Of a stretch of DNA of 64,000 bases, positions 1-11,585 are shown in pieces. Source of the DNA: Aplectana chamaeleonis (taxonomy: Eukaryota > Nematoda > Chromadorea > Rhabditida > Cosmocercidae); assembly GCA_029168955.1 (NCBI GenBank), contig JAPDOI010000173.1, forward strand, positions 1,267,501 to 1,331,500. The letters are read 5' to 3'. Each line of letters begins with the position of its first letter. Position 1 is the stretch's first letter. The notes beneath the pieces were generated by a model, which saw only the letters and a program-made list of their open reading frames with translations, made no database searches and had not been told where the DNA came from. Made by a program: the position numbers and the translations under genes.

Positions 1-1431
1 CTACAGAGGAATCTCTCTACTTCGTGTCATGTACAAGGTTTTAGAACGTATCATTCTCGAGCGACTTATCAAACATCGTGAAGGAACGACCAGAGATGAG
101 CAAGCCGGTTTTCGACCTGGAAGATCGACCATCGACCAAGTGTTCGTCGTGAGAAGAGTAATTGAATCGTGGCAGCGGTTTTCGAAGCCATTACAGCTTG
201 CTTTTTTGGACTTTGAAGCCGCGTTCGACTCTCCTCATCGTGATCGATTGCTCAATGCTCTGCGAGCAGATGGAGTCCCGGAAAAGTATGTTCGGTTAAT
301 CGAGGACATGAACAAAGGAACAACAGCAGCAGTTTGTACGCCTGTCGGGTTTACGTCAGCTTTCGAGGTGAAAACAGGAGTAAGGCAAGGAGCCGTTGCA
401 GGACCTTTTCTTTCAACTTCGCCGTTGATGACATCATGCGTAGAGTTGCAGAACAGTTTCCTGCGGATGTGATCCTAACACCATCAGGACGCTCCCTTGT
501 CGACCTGGAGTACGCCGACGACATTGTGTTATTCGCTGAAAACAACGCAAAACTGCAAAGGCTTGTGAACCTCGTTTTGAAGTATGCGCAGCTTATGGAC
601 TTCGTCTTTTTCCCGACAAATGTAAGCTGATGTGGGTCTCTCAGAGGCCTTCAAGGGGAGCTTGTGTGGACGGACAATGTATCGAACTGGTGGACGATTT
701 CTTTTATTTGGGCTGCTTGCTGAAGAACGATGGTAGTTATGCAGCGGATATTCGACAACGATGTGCGAAAGCTACGTCTGCATTCAATTCTCTAACCAAG
801 TGTTTGTGGTCTACCACCATCGCGAAGGAAGTCAAGTTGCGCGTCTACCTATCCGCTATTCGCCCTATCATGATGTACGGATCGGAGACGTGGGCAGCAC
901 CGAAAACGCAGATGGAAAGGTTGGATTGCACGGAGAGGAAGCTTTTAGGCGTTTGCTTGGATATTTCTGGCCGCGTGTATGCCATAACGAAGACCTTTAC
1001 AAGGAAATCGACGCAGTACATCAACGCTTGACACGAGGGAGGTGCCAGCATCTCCTAACGCCATCTCAAGCAGCAATGGAAAGTCGACTTCGACTGCTCG
1101 GGCATATACTAAGAAGAACGCCGGATCGTCTCGTACAACACGCTTTAAAAATGCTTCCAAATCCTGTCTGGAAACGGCCACCTGGGCGTAGGCGAAAGTT
1201 CTGGACGGATGTGGTTAAAGAGGATTTAAAGTCACTCGGCATCGAAAGACAGTTCAGGCGCGATGTTTCGTTTCGCAGGAATAGGAATAGTGACAGCTGG
1301 ATGGAATGTGTTCAAATTGTGGCTGAAGACCGTGAAAAATGGACACGGCTGACTACTAGGACGGCACACCTCGGTGAGGATGCGGAATGACCGCGTCAGA
1401 CGAAAGCCAACCTATTAAGTCAAGTAAGTCA
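1..1431 (+). mobile_element. RTE-type LINE, copy A, 3' part (5' part outside window)
   Basis: Non-LTR retrotransposon. Its first bases match the reverse-transcriptase region of copies B and C in this window, and it ends in the same 3' sequence (GAAAGCCAACC then AAGTCAAGTAAGTC). Short tandem-repeat tails are typical of RTE elements. The 5' part lies beyond the window edge. The right boundary is set by loss of similarity to copies B and C after the tail at about 1431. Confidence 0.92.
2..1390 (+). pseudogene. RTE reverse transcriptase, frameshifted 3' portion
   Basis: Encodes RT palm motifs, including FLDFEAAFD (frame open from 29 to 472), GVRQG, and LEYADDIVLF in a second frame (334-630), followed by the C-terminal region with KRPPGRRRKFWTD (761-1390). 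The frame changes near 410, where one T of a run is missing compared with copy B, and again near 600-640 and 930-960. The catalytic YADD is present but the protein cannot be made from one frame, so this copy is dead. RT of this family copies the element RNA at a nicked target site (target-primed reverse transcription); that is known of the family, not seen here. Confidence 0.92.
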
Positions 1432-1511
1432 TTTTCACTTTTGTGATGCCATGATCTACCTTGCCATGGGAATGTCACAACAACCGATTCTATCGCGAAC
1501 CCTGCCTTTAA

Positions 1512-1988
1512 AGGCACAGTCCAAGCTCTGGGACGAAATCTGAGATTTTCACATGATTGTGAAGTTCACCAACCCTATATAGCCCCTGCGAAATGCGAGC
1601 CCTCAATTCCGCCGAATCAGCGAGATATAGGGGGAAGCCACCCTGGGGCGCCCACCTCGGGAAGCCACTTTGGCACGCCCCTTTTACCATTTTTCGAGCT
1701 CAATAACGGCGAGATGAGCGATGCTTTCCGACCATTACCCCCGTTCTTCCCTTTATTCCCAGCCTTTTTCTCTATTCAGGTCGATTCGCATACATCGGTT
1801 GCAAATGACGGAAGTTACTAGCCTCGGACAACTCTTCCACCATGCTTCCGTAGCACAATTTTTGGGGGATCATAACTTCGCTCTTAGGGGGTCTTTTACG
1901 ATCCCAAAGACATCATTGAAATCAGTGTGAGACCGTTTTCAAGATAGGGAGAAAAACAGAGAAACGATTCCGAGGTTGGACTGTGCCT
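1512..1988. mobile_element. MITE with AGGCACAG ends, copy 1
   Basis: The left end AGGCACAGTCCAAGCTCTG and the right end (reverse complement AGGCACAGTCCAACCTCGG) form a terminal inverted repeat. The flanks are TTAA and TTGA. There is no coding capacity. The same ends and patches of interior recur at 5972-6445, so this is a true repeat family of about 475 bp. The TTAA-like flank would fit a piggyBac-type target, but a TA target inside TTTAAA would look almost the same. Confidence 0.75.
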
Positions 1989-1990
1989 TT

Positions 1991-2319
1991 GAGTCCACTC
2001 AAAAATAAATGATTCTGGAATTACTCCAGCCTACTTTGAGTCCACTCAAAAATAAATAATTCTGGAATTACTCCAGGCTACCGTATACGCAAAGGAAAGT
2101 CAGGAATTTCTGTGCATGTGACACTTGAGAGCCAACTTTGACCCGCACAACCCTGGCGGTGCCGCCTTAGATGTCATAGCTGTTTCTCGCTCGTCTTGCG
2201 CGTGCCGCGCGGTAAGAACTTCCATAGCCCACCGCGCTTCCCGCGACATTGATAGTAGCAATGGCCACCCCGAATGAAAAAAGCTGTTTTAGAACATTTT
2301 TAGGCGTAGAATTTGATAA
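1991..2319. other. intergenic, no gene seen
   Basis: Contains a short direct duplication (TTTGAGTCCACTCAAAAATAAAT at about 1987 and about 2036, 49 bp apart). No coding exon or RNA gene is recognisable. Confidence 0.5.
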
Positions 2320-2940
2320 CGGTTTTCGCAGCTGCCTAAAACCACTTTGAAAAAAGTCACACGCGTTTTTCAAAGTCTGGCGACAATCCATGCAATATCA
2401 GGGTGTTTTGAAAAAAAAATTCGGATACTTCTCGAACCTTGTATGCAGGGGTAATCTAGGGTGCTGAACATGAATCTAGAGTTCATTTTTTGAAATTCTG
2501 AGGTATACTGTAGGTTACGGTAGGTACCATGCCGTTGAGGGGGCAAAACCTACTTTAGTATTTCGGAAAACGGCGAATGGACTTTAAATTCGTATTCAGC
2601 ACCCAATATAACCCACGCATACAAATTTTCAATCAAATCTGAGACTTTGACCAAACTGCCTTATACCCACCGTAATCTACAGTAATCTGTCAAAAATCGG
2701 TAAACGGACCGCAGATTCGTGCTCAGCGCTACAAATAAACCCAAGAAAAACAATTCGAGCCATCTCAATCGTAGCGTTCAGAAAATTCAGAAAATCGTCG
2801 AAAGTCGCGCTTTCAACTCTAATCTCTAATTCTACCCCGATTGGAGGCTTTAGACTAACTTAGTTTAACAATTTAAAAAATTGACAGATAAGCCCCAGAT
2901 TCGTGATCAGCGCCACAAATTACCCTTTTGGGAGGATTTT
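2320..2940 (+). repeat. dispersed repeat family (GTAGGTTACGGTAGG), copy 1
   Basis: Carries the landmarks TTTTCGCAGCTGCCTAAAA, then GTAATCTAGGGTGCTGAAC, then TGTAGGTTACGGTAGG, then CACCGTAATCTACAGTAATC. The same landmarks in the same order are found around 8955-9420, and parts of them at 8075-8383, 16285-16770 and 50385-50830. No open frame is shared between copies. The class is unknown; a non-autonomous DNA element or a Helitron relative cannot be excluded. Confidence 0.7.
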
Positions 2941-3356
2941 AAGTCAAATGTGGAACATTTGTTTAAAAAGTTCGTACAGAGGGAAAGTCTTGAAAGACCT
3001 GCAACGTTTCGGGAAACGTCCTACTAGAAGTTGTGAAGGATGATTAGAGTAACGAAAGAGTATGCTGCGTTTTCCCAACGGACCATTCGGTAGGTCAAAA
3101 AAGACGAAAAATTGGGTGCAGCTTTTCTCCAAGTGGCCACCATGGCTGCGTTTCTTGTTTCCTACGTGCCGAAATTGGCTGTCATGTGCAGCTTACAGCC
3201 CTCCTTCGAAAAAACACCATATCGAAAAAATCTGGCGAAAAAATTTCCGAATTTTTCCCCATATACCCCATGGGATATGTATGATGCCAAGAAAATGGAA
3301 AAAAAATCCCATTGAAGTATGTTCAATAGATTTAGATGAAGGGACAGGCATGTAAG

Positions 3357-3639
3357 GTGTGCCCGAATGACAATGGCTGCCCACGCGGCCGGCGTGCTTG
3401 GCAGGCGGCCGTCGCATGTGCCGCTCTTGGGCGAGTGTTGGATTCCAACTACGGCCATCCCCTTCCCCCCTGTCTGCAGAGCTGATTGATCGGCACAGTG
3501 ATTGCGGCCACCCGGTGCCGGCCCCGTTCGTAGTCGATGGCGGTGGGGACATTTCGCATACTCGTCCGAGAGCGGCGAACGCGACGGCGGCCTGCCAACC
3601 ACGCCGGTCGCATGGGCCGCCATTCTCATTCGAACACAC
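3357..3639. mobile_element. GC-rich foldback element
   Basis: Two arms of roughly 100-115 bp are inverted copies of each other: the left arm runs GTGTGCCCGAATGACAATGG to TTGGGCGAGTG, and the right arm reads back from GTGTTCGAATGAGAATGG to CTCGGACGAGT. The loop is about 60 bp. The open frames over this stretch are by-products of its GC-rich palindrome, not genes. Confidence 0.75.
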
Positions 3640-3730
3640 TAAGTCAACCGAGTGTCGCCCCCTAGAAATGAAATACGGGGCTATAATGGCCACTCAAAAA
3701 GGGATCCCTAGCAGGGATGTGCGTAATAGA

Positions 3731-3812
3731 AATTTTGTAATTCGTTAGTCGTTAGTCGTTCAACCGGCCAAAACCCTCATTAGTCGTTAGTCGCTAATCG
3801 TTAGTGGTTAAA
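3731..3812 (+). repeat. TCGTTAG 7-mer cluster, left
   Basis: Several copies of TCGTTAG (TTCGTTAGTCGTTAGTCG and further degenerate units). A partner cluster in the same orientation lies at 5323-5398. Next to each cluster, on its outer side, is ATGTGCGTAAT in inverted orientation (about 3717 and about 5391), so the pair may delimit a 1.7-kb element. Confidence 0.6.
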
Positions 3813-5322
3813 AATCTAGGCTCTGAAAACAAGCACAGATGAGGCAGGAGAAACCCTTATGAATACAAAAAAGGAAGTCAGAAAGAGATGCATGTTTTTC
3901 AAAACATTCATGGTCATTGAGGACACAAATCACTCCTTTTTAGAGAACCTAGGCCAAGTTGCAAGCCTACATATACATAATTAAGATTATTCACGAAAGC
4001 CAAATACTCGAGAGTGCCTGATCATCGATTTTCGTCATTTCCTCGGCAAGAGAAGAAACGATATGGGAAACCGAGAAAATCTAGAACTCTGCTTTTTTCT
4101 AGTGCATAATTTGCTATTCTGCGCCATATGATGATATTTGAGATCTACCCGATGGCGACAACACGAGGACTTGCACCGACTTTTCACTGTTTTTCTTTGC
4201 ACAGCGTCGCGATCCAAGCGCTTGTGTGGTTTAGAGCTTTTTCCCTAATGGGGAAATGTCGGAAGAAAATAGCACCCAAGTGAAAGTTTCACCCCTGATA
4301 GGTCTCAGCAACACTTTATAGAAACCCCATTTTTCGAACTTCTGACTGAAAATCGAAGGACGGCGCCCTTTACAATCAAATCATCGGATACAGTTCCCGT
4401 CAGTGCGCAGTTGTGGCCTGCAGGCGCCCTGTGCGAAAATTTCTGCTGGAACCGGTCAATGTCGGAACCGGTTCAGTGAGCCTACCTTAAAGGCATCGTT
4501 CGCGCTGAAAACCAATATCCTTTTTTCAGGCTCAATTTCATGATTGAGCCCAGCGGACCACGTTGGTGAAGTTTTGCGCGTCAAAAACATGAGATTCTGA
4601 AGTTGGAGTGGTTCAAAATGACGATCCGCCACCAATTTTCACCAACCACCTAGCACAAGGAACAGAAGCGCCACCACATGCGCAGATGATTCAGCATTTT
4701 AAATTTTTAATTCGGGAAATTCTAACATCCAAACTTGCCCAATGGATACTTTATTTTTCAGAATAAGTTCCAGTGAACAAGAGGCAACAGGAATTTACCC
4801 ACCTAATAAGTTTGAATCAAAAAACACATCCGACGTTTGCGAAAAAAACTTCAGACGTATTGCACCAGACACACCGAAATCAACGGAGGGGTGGGAAGTG
4901 AATAATTCGAGACATTTCAAAATGAGTTTTTTCGCAAAAGTCGATGGTTTTGTGGAGCCTTTCCACTCTTATTCTGTATGTCAGAGAATTGCCTGCGCAA
5001 AAACATGAAAAAATGATATAAGGTTTTTTTGCGCGTGCGATGCCTTTAAAGTCGCGCGACCGACACAAAGTCGCATAAATGCTGCGCCTAGCCTCGCGCA
5101 ACGTTCGGTTGGGACAATAATGTGTGGGTTCCAGAACTGCGAAGCAGTGTCAATAGGAATAATGATTACTGAAAGCTATGGTGTTTTGTACTATTCACCT
5201 AGAGCAACCAACAGGTCGATGTGTCAATCCTGGTGTAAGCCTTGGGTTGGAGCTCGATTTGAATGACTATTGACTTCCTAACGAATTTCAGGATTGCTTA
5301 CGAAATTATTTTTATTTTCGTT
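3813..5322. other. interior between TCGTTAG clusters, no gene seen
   Basis: AT-rich. It contains short open frames (for example 4742-5008) without splice sites or recognisable domains. Nothing could be assigned. Confidence 0.4.
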
Positions 5323-5398
5323 AGTCGTGAATCGTTAGTCGTAACACCCGAGAAGCCCGTTAGACGTTAAATTCGTTAGTCGTTAGTCGTAATTACGC
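5323..5398 (+). repeat. TCGTTAG 7-mer cluster, right
   Basis: TCGTTAGTCGTGAATCGTTAG and CGTTAGTCGTTAGTCG, followed by TAATTACGCACATACTAG, which is the inverted partner of ATGTGCGTAAT beside the left cluster. Confidence 0.6.
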
Positions 5399-5971
5399 AC
5401 ATACTAGATTCCTAGCCTTGCCATTATTGGCATTTTATTCGGTTTTGTTTGTATTCATACGAGTGCTCCAGTCCTCAGCAATTCTTTATAGAGCGAAATT
5501 ACTTCATAATGAGATAATAGTAATTATACAATGCGTTTCATAACCATACGACCACCTCCGATCTTGACGTTCCTGAGAAAACTAGAGCTTCAGTAGCTTC
5601 AGTGTGTTCTCACATTCTACGTCCAAAATAAGGGTGGAGTACGAGATTCCGTTTCCGTTCTTGGTTTTCAAATCTCTTTAGGACAACTTTTTAAATTTTA
5701 CACTGTTTCAAAACCATACGACCACTTGGTAGGCTGTTAACTTCTATTTTATCGCTGCGAGAGCGTCGAGAAGGGGTTTCGCCTTTTCAAAGACGTTTTC
5801 TTACAAAAACCCGCTCCACGCCCCGCCGAAAAGCTGGCGTCGCCAGCGGGATAGTGCGCGTGGAGCCCAAAATTCAAAGTTTTGTCGCCCACGGTAGTGG
5901 CTATTGCGGGCGCGGTAGTGACTGTAGTGGGCGAGCAGTTGCTTCGCGTCTTGGCAAAAAGCTGCTCTTAA

Positions 5972-6445
5972 AGGCACAGTCCAACCTCAGAGGTAATTTC
6001 TGATATCACGGTCCGGTCGCCGCCTATAGCAACTCTGCCAAGTGCGAAATCTCAATTCACTCAAATAAGCGAGTAAAAGTCAGGAAAAAGTTGGCCACGC
6101 TCCCTTGAAAGAAAAAATGGGTAACGCCTACCGCCAGGTTTCCGACCTCAATAGGGAAGAGACGCGCGAATGATTTCATTCAAAACCTATGCTCTTCGAT
6201 TTGTCTTCGGTCTGGCTTTATATTGTGGCCTGCTACAGAACGATGGCTGCGAATACCGAGAAAATACAGGCTCGAGACAACTAGTCCGAGAACCTCTAGC
6301 CGTTCAAAAACAAAATTTTTGAGGAGCCGTAACCTCGTTCGTAGTAAGTTCTGAGCGATTTTGTAGACACCATTGTGATCAGCGTTAAATTTTCTCCGAG
6401 ATAGGTAGAAAAACGAAAAATCGATTCTGAGGTTGGCCTGTGTCT
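5972..6445. mobile_element. MITE with AGGCACAG ends, copy 2
   Basis: The left end is AGGCACAGTCCAACCTCAG; the right end reverse complement is AGACACAGGCCAACCTCAG. The left flank is TTAA. The subterminal stretch GATAGGTAGAAAAACGAAAAA matches GATAGGGAGAAAAACAGAGAAA of copy 1 at about 1944. Non-coding. Confidence 0.75.
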
Positions 6446-7581
6446 TTTAGACAACTCGCTGATTCTGATGAGCCTGTGCGACTAGCCCCTTCGAATTTTA
6501 TCGGCTGGGCGTCGAGCCCATGAATATAGAAGACCATCCAGCCTACTACAAGCCCCGCCCACTTATTTATGCCTATGGACCCGCCCCACTAGAAACTACG
6601 GCCACTTAGGAACTTATTAACGTTCCAGGTTCACTGTATGTACTGCTGCCTACGCCGGTCGTTCTACAGAGAATTCAGCTCACTTCTATTTTTGACCAAA
6701 ATGAAATAAGAACAGAAATAAAAAAACCCGTAGGTAGGCGGATACAGTAAAATTTACGAGAAATATTACGATCCGCCCAACATTTTTTCAGTTCAAATGA
6801 AATTTCTCACGATCCCGTCCTAAGTTGTGCATTTTTTGAGCAAATTTATTTCGACCCCGCTCGCCTTCTTTCACGCACAAATGTGGTTTTGTTCTACTTG
6901 GATGCAGACTGCATCCCACTCACTGCTGCCCGAGTATGCTTTGTAAACCTTGATTTCATTCCAGCAAAGTTATTTCTTCAGGCCTCATTCATAATGCAGA
7001 ACACAAATAATTGCACAAAAACGACATTATTGCACAATAACGAGAAATGCTATGACACGTTGCACCGTAAGCTAGCAATTGGAAAAACAGTAACCGAGAC
7101 ACCGAGACAATTCCATCAATGAGGTGTATAAAAAAACACAACAAATATACAAGTGTTCTTGTTAGGTTTCTTCATTCTTCACCAGTTTTATCGGGCTCAT
7201 CCTGCACGGCCAATCCAAGGCCCCTCTTTTTTTAAAGAGTGAAGTTATACTGATTATTTCTGTTTTCCGCGTTCTCGCTACAGTACTCGCACTACATAAC
7301 TCAAAAAAAGTCGCGAAACCGCAACTTTTGCGGCTTTTTTGCCATAACACGTTCTTTTCTCAATTTTCCCCATACTGAGTAGAACCATTCGAATGTACAC
7401 TTCGCCCTCTATCCGAATCGATGAGAAGGTTCCGAGAAAGTCCATTTTCGTACTGGTCGCCTACTCATGAACTGGCGCTTTCAAGATAATTACTCTTCTC
7501 CCGACCAGGGTCAAGCAATTTTGGAAATCGCCCGTTGGAAAAAGTGATGATAAAAAGCCATTATTTCCAAATGACCCTTAC
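6446..7581. other. intergenic; hairpin repeat at 7288-7350
   Basis: No gene recognised. At 7288-7350 the sequence AAAAAAAGTCGCGAAACCGC / GCGGCTTTTTTGCC folds into a hairpin. The same hairpin with the same downstream context (CATAAC..., CCATTCGA..., TATCGAATC) recurs at 57325-57430, so it is part of another repeat family. Confidence 0.5.
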
Positions 7582-7830
7582 AGCATTGGTTTTGACTTCT
7601 AGAAAGCGGCAGTCGAGCAAAAGATGCATCTTCTGGATGGATGGTTATTGAAAACTACATTAGCCGGATTTTTTTAATTGTTAATGTTAAAAAAAATGTA
7701 AAAGAAACGATGTTACCACCTCAAAAAAATGTTCCACAAAAAATCCAGCCAATGTAGTTTTCCTTTACCAACAAGTAGATGCATCTTTTTCTCGACTGCC
7801 GCCTTCTAAAAGTAAAAACCAAGGCTGCTA
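7582..7830. mobile_element. foldback element, about 95-bp arms
   Basis: The left arm (7582-7675) contains AAAGCGGCAGTCGAGCAAAAG, ATGCATCTTC and AACTACATTAGCCGGATTTT. The right arm (7735-7830) contains the same blocks in reverse complement order (AAAATCCAGCCAATGTAGTT, AGATGCATCTTTTTCTCGAC, TGCCGCC). The loop is about 60 bp. Non-coding. Confidence 0.8.
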
Positions 7831-8074
7831 ATTAATTTCAGGTTTCGAAACCCACTCCACACAGGCAACACCAGTTTTTATCCACTTCACTAAAATCTGC
7901 ATAATAATAAACTTAGTTTAATAACAAAGTTTATCGTTTTTTGTGACACTACATTAATAGCCCCTGCTCATAATTTTTTTAGTGCCTCGGGGGATTCTAA
8001 AAAGGGCGTGTTTTTAAGCTTTACGCACAAGTAAATCTTTTTTCCGAGGTGTTTTCGAATTTCATCAGGGAATT

Positions 8075-8383
8075 TTCGAGATGTTCAGAAAACTCTCCTG
8101 ATTTCCGCTCGAAAGTTCCAATCGGGGTAATCTCGGGCGTTGATCACGAATCGGGGATCCTTCTGTTGCTAGTCTGGGGGTTACTGTAAGTTGCGGTAGG
8201 CATGATGCCTACTGTGTTAAGCACCTATCTTAGTATTTCGAGCATTGACAAGTTATCCTCAAATCTGTGTTTGGCGTCCCACTTCTACAAGGAATTTCTG
8301 AGCCCAATCTGAAACTTCGACCAAGCTTCCGTATACCCACCGTTAAGCCAAGAAAAATGGATAAACGAACTGATTCGTGTTAA
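8075..8383 (+). repeat. dispersed repeat family (GTAGGTTACGGTAGG), partial copy
   Basis: Shares GGGGTAATCTCGGGCGTTGATC, GTTACTGTAAGTTGCGGTAGG and CCGTATACCCACCG with copy 1. It ends at the TTAA beside the next element. Confidence 0.6.
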
Positions 8384-8525
8384 AGGCTGTGGTCACGATG
8401 AAAAACGTTATAGAAAAAAATTACAAAAATTAGCTTAGATCAAAAACAGCTGAAAAACTATGAAGGTAGAGCGGTGAAAAACGGGTTAGAATTAGAGTTT
8501 CTAGGGCCCAAAGAAGCTGTTTCGT
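8384..8525 (+). mobile_element. AGGC(A/T)GTGGTC-ended MITE fragment
   Basis: After TTAA comes AGGCTGTGGTCACGATGAAAA, then AACAGCTGAAAAACTATGAAG and TTTCTAGGGCCCAAAG. The reverse complement of 52595-52725 reads the same blocks, so these are two copies of one family. No right-hand terminus is visible here, so this copy is probably truncated. Confidence 0.65.
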
Positions 8526-8954
8526 GCACACGTGCACAGCGATGACGAAAAAGATCGCCGTCTCATGCCGAGCAGTCAAAAATCATCGACATTCAGAGGA
8601 CGAAATAAATGCAAATTTAACGAATAAAAACAGTTGAACAATGAAAGCATCACTTAAGTCAATGTTTTTGACTAGAAGTGTACATAAGTCCAAAGCTTCA
8701 TTGATTGAAATTCAATTTCAAGCCAGCTGATGTTCTTGATATAAGAGGTCGCCGATGCCGATGATGTGGAGTGGGCTCGTCCACCATCAAAAGACAAGAA
8801 AGTTCAGGTTTCAAATTTGGCCCAAAACAGTGTTTTTTTCGCGATTTTTTCTTGTTGGTCCTACTACTCGAGACCCAGAGAAGGATTTGGAGAGAAAAAG
8901 ACGACAAGCATATTTGATCGCGACCACAAAATGTGCTTTTCTAGAACAGCTATT

Positions 8955-9420
8955 GGCGTAAAGTCCAATTATGGTCTTCGCAGCTGCCTAAAAACACATT
9001 AGAACAATTATACGCGTTTTTCAAAGTCCGGCGGCAAGGTAAGGGTTTCACCCCACATGAAAATTTTAGGGGGTTTTGAAAAAAACTCGGATTTGGCTCA
9101 GAACTTGTATGTAGGGGTAATCTTGGGTGTTGAACACGAATATCGAGTCCGTTTGTCGCGATTCTGAGGTTTACTGTAGGTTACGGTGGGTATCATGCCG
9201 TTTAGGGGCAAAGCCTACCTCAATTATTCGAAAGTCGACCAATGGTCATTGAATTCGTATTCATCACCCCAAATAACCCCCGCTCAGAAATTTCGAGTAA
9301 AATCTGAGACTCTGACTGAACTACCGTTAACCCACCGTAATCTACCGTAATCTGTCAAAAATCGATAAACGAACCTCGGATTGATGATCAGCGGCCCAAA
9401 TAACCCACCTAGTAAGACTG
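8955..9420 (+). repeat. dispersed repeat family (GTAGGTTACGGTAGG), copy 2
   Basis: Contains TTCGCAGCTGCCTAAAA, ACGCGTTTTTCAAAGTCCGG, GGGGTAATCTTGGGTGTTGAA, TACTGTAGGTTACGGTGGG and CCGTAATCTACCGTAATCTG in the same order as copy 1. No coding frame. Confidence 0.7.
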
Positions 9421-10263
9421 TAAGTGAAATCTGGAAGTTTTTACAAACGCTTCAAGAGCCTTCTAACTGGTATAAATAAACACCCAACCGCAAATCCGTA
9501 CAAGTCCAAAAAGGTATCAGTCTGTGCGAAATTTGGAAAATGTGCTTCACACAATTTTGCTCAGGGGGTAGTTTTGGGAGCTGAACACAATTATGAGGTC
9601 CCTTCAGATTCTCCAAAGACTAATGCTTGTTTCGGAAGGTACAATAGGTACGGGAATCTTGCGGAAAACCTTTGAATCATTTTTCAGAGAGGCTTCAGGC
9701 AGCTGCAAAGACTAAATCGTATTCTACGCTGAAAACGGTTAGAAACGTATATTTCATCCGGAATGGCCAGGCTGACTTAAAGTAGTAGTTCCCTTGTCAG
9801 AGAAAAGCCCTGTACCAGCACCCGAAACAATCTCTAGAAAGCCAAATCCGAAAAACATTGTTTTGGAACACCCCGAAAGTTGCCTTTTGGTTACGGATTT
9901 TTTCAAAAGCTAAGAAGAAGCCCGTTTTTTTTGAATGCTCCGAAGCATAAGCGAGTTTTGAGCTCGGATTGTTTATGTACTGTTGCACATCTAAAACTGT
10001 CTGAGCACAGTTTTTATTAGCAGGAAATCTGGGGCAGGACCTAGTGAGGCACACTAAATGCCACCATCGTTTTGTTGATATTCTCACACTTCGGATTCAC
10101 AAGTTATTTAATCGCTGTTCAAAACGAGCCAATAAAGCGGAATAATTTGAAGAAAAACCTGAATAGGAGACCTAAGAGAATAATATCGCTTTCTTCTCAC
10201 ACAAACGACAGGGTAATAAGCGTTTGAAAGATTGAAAAACGATGTTTAGAATGAAAAACGACG
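9421..10263. other. intergenic, no gene seen
   Basis: Open frames at 9424-9675 (+) and 9797-10087 (-) have no recognisable domain. The region around 9700 keeps a degenerate AGGCAGCTGC block of the neighbouring repeat family. Confidence 0.4.
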
Positions 10264-10400
10264 TGAATTCGTTAGCGCGCCACTGATAGCGCGCTTCGTG
10301 TAAAGCGCTAGCGGTAGCGCGGTTTCAGAGGGTCTGTCGCGCTTCCCGTAGCGCGCCTTGCAAGTACTTGATATCGAACCGCGCTAAGATCTCCATGATA

Positions 10401-10540
10401 GCGCGTTTGAGCCATGCCTAGCGCGTTTAGGCTATGCAAGGCGCGTTTAGGCTAGGATAAGCGCGTTTGGGCAATGCCAAGCGCGCTTAGGCTATGCCAA
10501 GCGCGGTTGGGCTATGCCAAGCGCGTTTGGGCTAAGACAA
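10401..10540 (+). repeat. 20-bp tandem array, 7 units (GCGCGTTTAGGCTATGCCAA)
   Basis: Seven units of exactly 20 bp in register: GCGCGTTT(G/A)G(G/A)GC(T/C)ATGCC(A/T)A and variants. The flanks 10264-10400 and 10541-10680 are also dense in GCGCG/CGCGC words without a clear period. Unlike the AT-rich surroundings, this block is strongly CpG-rich. Confidence 0.9.
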
Positions 10541-10691
10541 GCGCGCGCCTGCATAGTTCTTGATTAGATATTGCGCTATGCCGTGCCCATAGCGCGTTAG
10601 CGCTAGTTTTGGCGCGCGCTAACTCGATTCTTAATGCCGCCCCTGGTAGCGCCTTTGCGCTTTGAGTGGCGCGCGCTCGCTAGCATCTTAA

Positions 10692-10997
10692 ACGCAGTGT
10701 TCACGATAAATTTCGTTCTCGAGGTCACGGTGTGACACACTAACTTGGCAGATGCTGGAAAGGACAGGGTCGAAGATAGCAACGAAAACTGGCCAGAAAA
10801 TAAATACAAACGGCTTTGAAAGCTATCCCGATGCGCCTACCTAACCCGGTCCGCCCCACCAATTGGACGAGCTTGTGGCGCCGCACACGTTTCGATGGCA
10901 AATTGCCAAGCAACTCTGCCAGAGTTAGCATTATCGATTCGCGCAGATCCCATTTTTGGGTTGAACTCGAGTGCGATATTCGTCGTGAACACTGCCT
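10692..10997. mobile_element. MITE with AGGCAGTGTTCACGA ends, copy 1
   Basis: The left end is ACGCAGTGTTCACGATAAAT; the right-end reverse complement is AGGCAGTGTTCACGACGAAT. The inverted repeat extends to about 32 bp through CTCGAG. Both sides are flanked by TTAA (10688-10691, 10998-11001). The interior (AAGCTATCCCGATGCGCCTAC, GCAAATTGCCAAGCAACTCTG) recurs inverted at 34533-34969. Confidence 0.85.
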
Positions 10998-11001
10998 TTA
11001 A

Positions 11002-11585
11002 TACCGCCCCAGCACCCCTCCCCTCCCCCAATTGGCCACCTGGCAAAGTCCCACCAAACCTGAAACGCTTTCCAACGGATAAATAACGGCAATTAGCAAC
11101 AATTCTCCTGGAATAAACTAAGTAAGTACCTTTTTATTGTTTAGCACCTCCAAATACATCCCGTAGCGGTTTGAGCAAAATCTTGAGCAAGGAACTATCG
11201 GCAAGCTTTCAACCTCTCCCCCCTCCCCCAAAGTTACCCTTCACTCAGAATTCAGGGAAATCTCAAACAACGTTGACCGATGGCTAACCTACCGTTGTCG
11301 GCAGAGATTCCATAGGAAATTGAAAAGTGAACACTAGATTCTAGTGCAGCAACTCCCATAACCCTCGGGGTTAAAGCAGCGAAATTTGTAACGTTGACCT
11401 ACTACATTTATTTCAATTAGCTGCTGCTATTTCGATAATGAATTAGTGGACATCAAGTTATGTAGTTATACGTATCTCTCCCAACAACTCTCAAATTTCG
11501 AAAAATACGGAATGCTTTGTGACGTGGGTGCGCAGTGTGGACATGCGGTCCGAGGGGCAAAACAGACGTGGGTGCGCAGTGTGGT
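11002..11585. other. intergenic, no gene seen
   Basis: No feature recognised apart from short C-rich runs near 11216-11230. Confidence 0.4.

Noticed and set aside
3162..3748. overlapping 116-166 codon frames on both strands
   Set aside because: They follow a GC-rich foldback whose arms mirror each other; no protein similarity recognised.
3731..5398. telomere or interstitial telomeric repeat
   Set aside because: The unit is TCGTTAG (7 bp), not the nematode TTAGGC, and the clusters are short and degenerate.
10401..10540. CRISPR array
   Set aside because: Contiguous 20-bp tandem units without spacers, in a eukaryotic context. The 42-bp array at 51.3 kb was rejected for the same reason.
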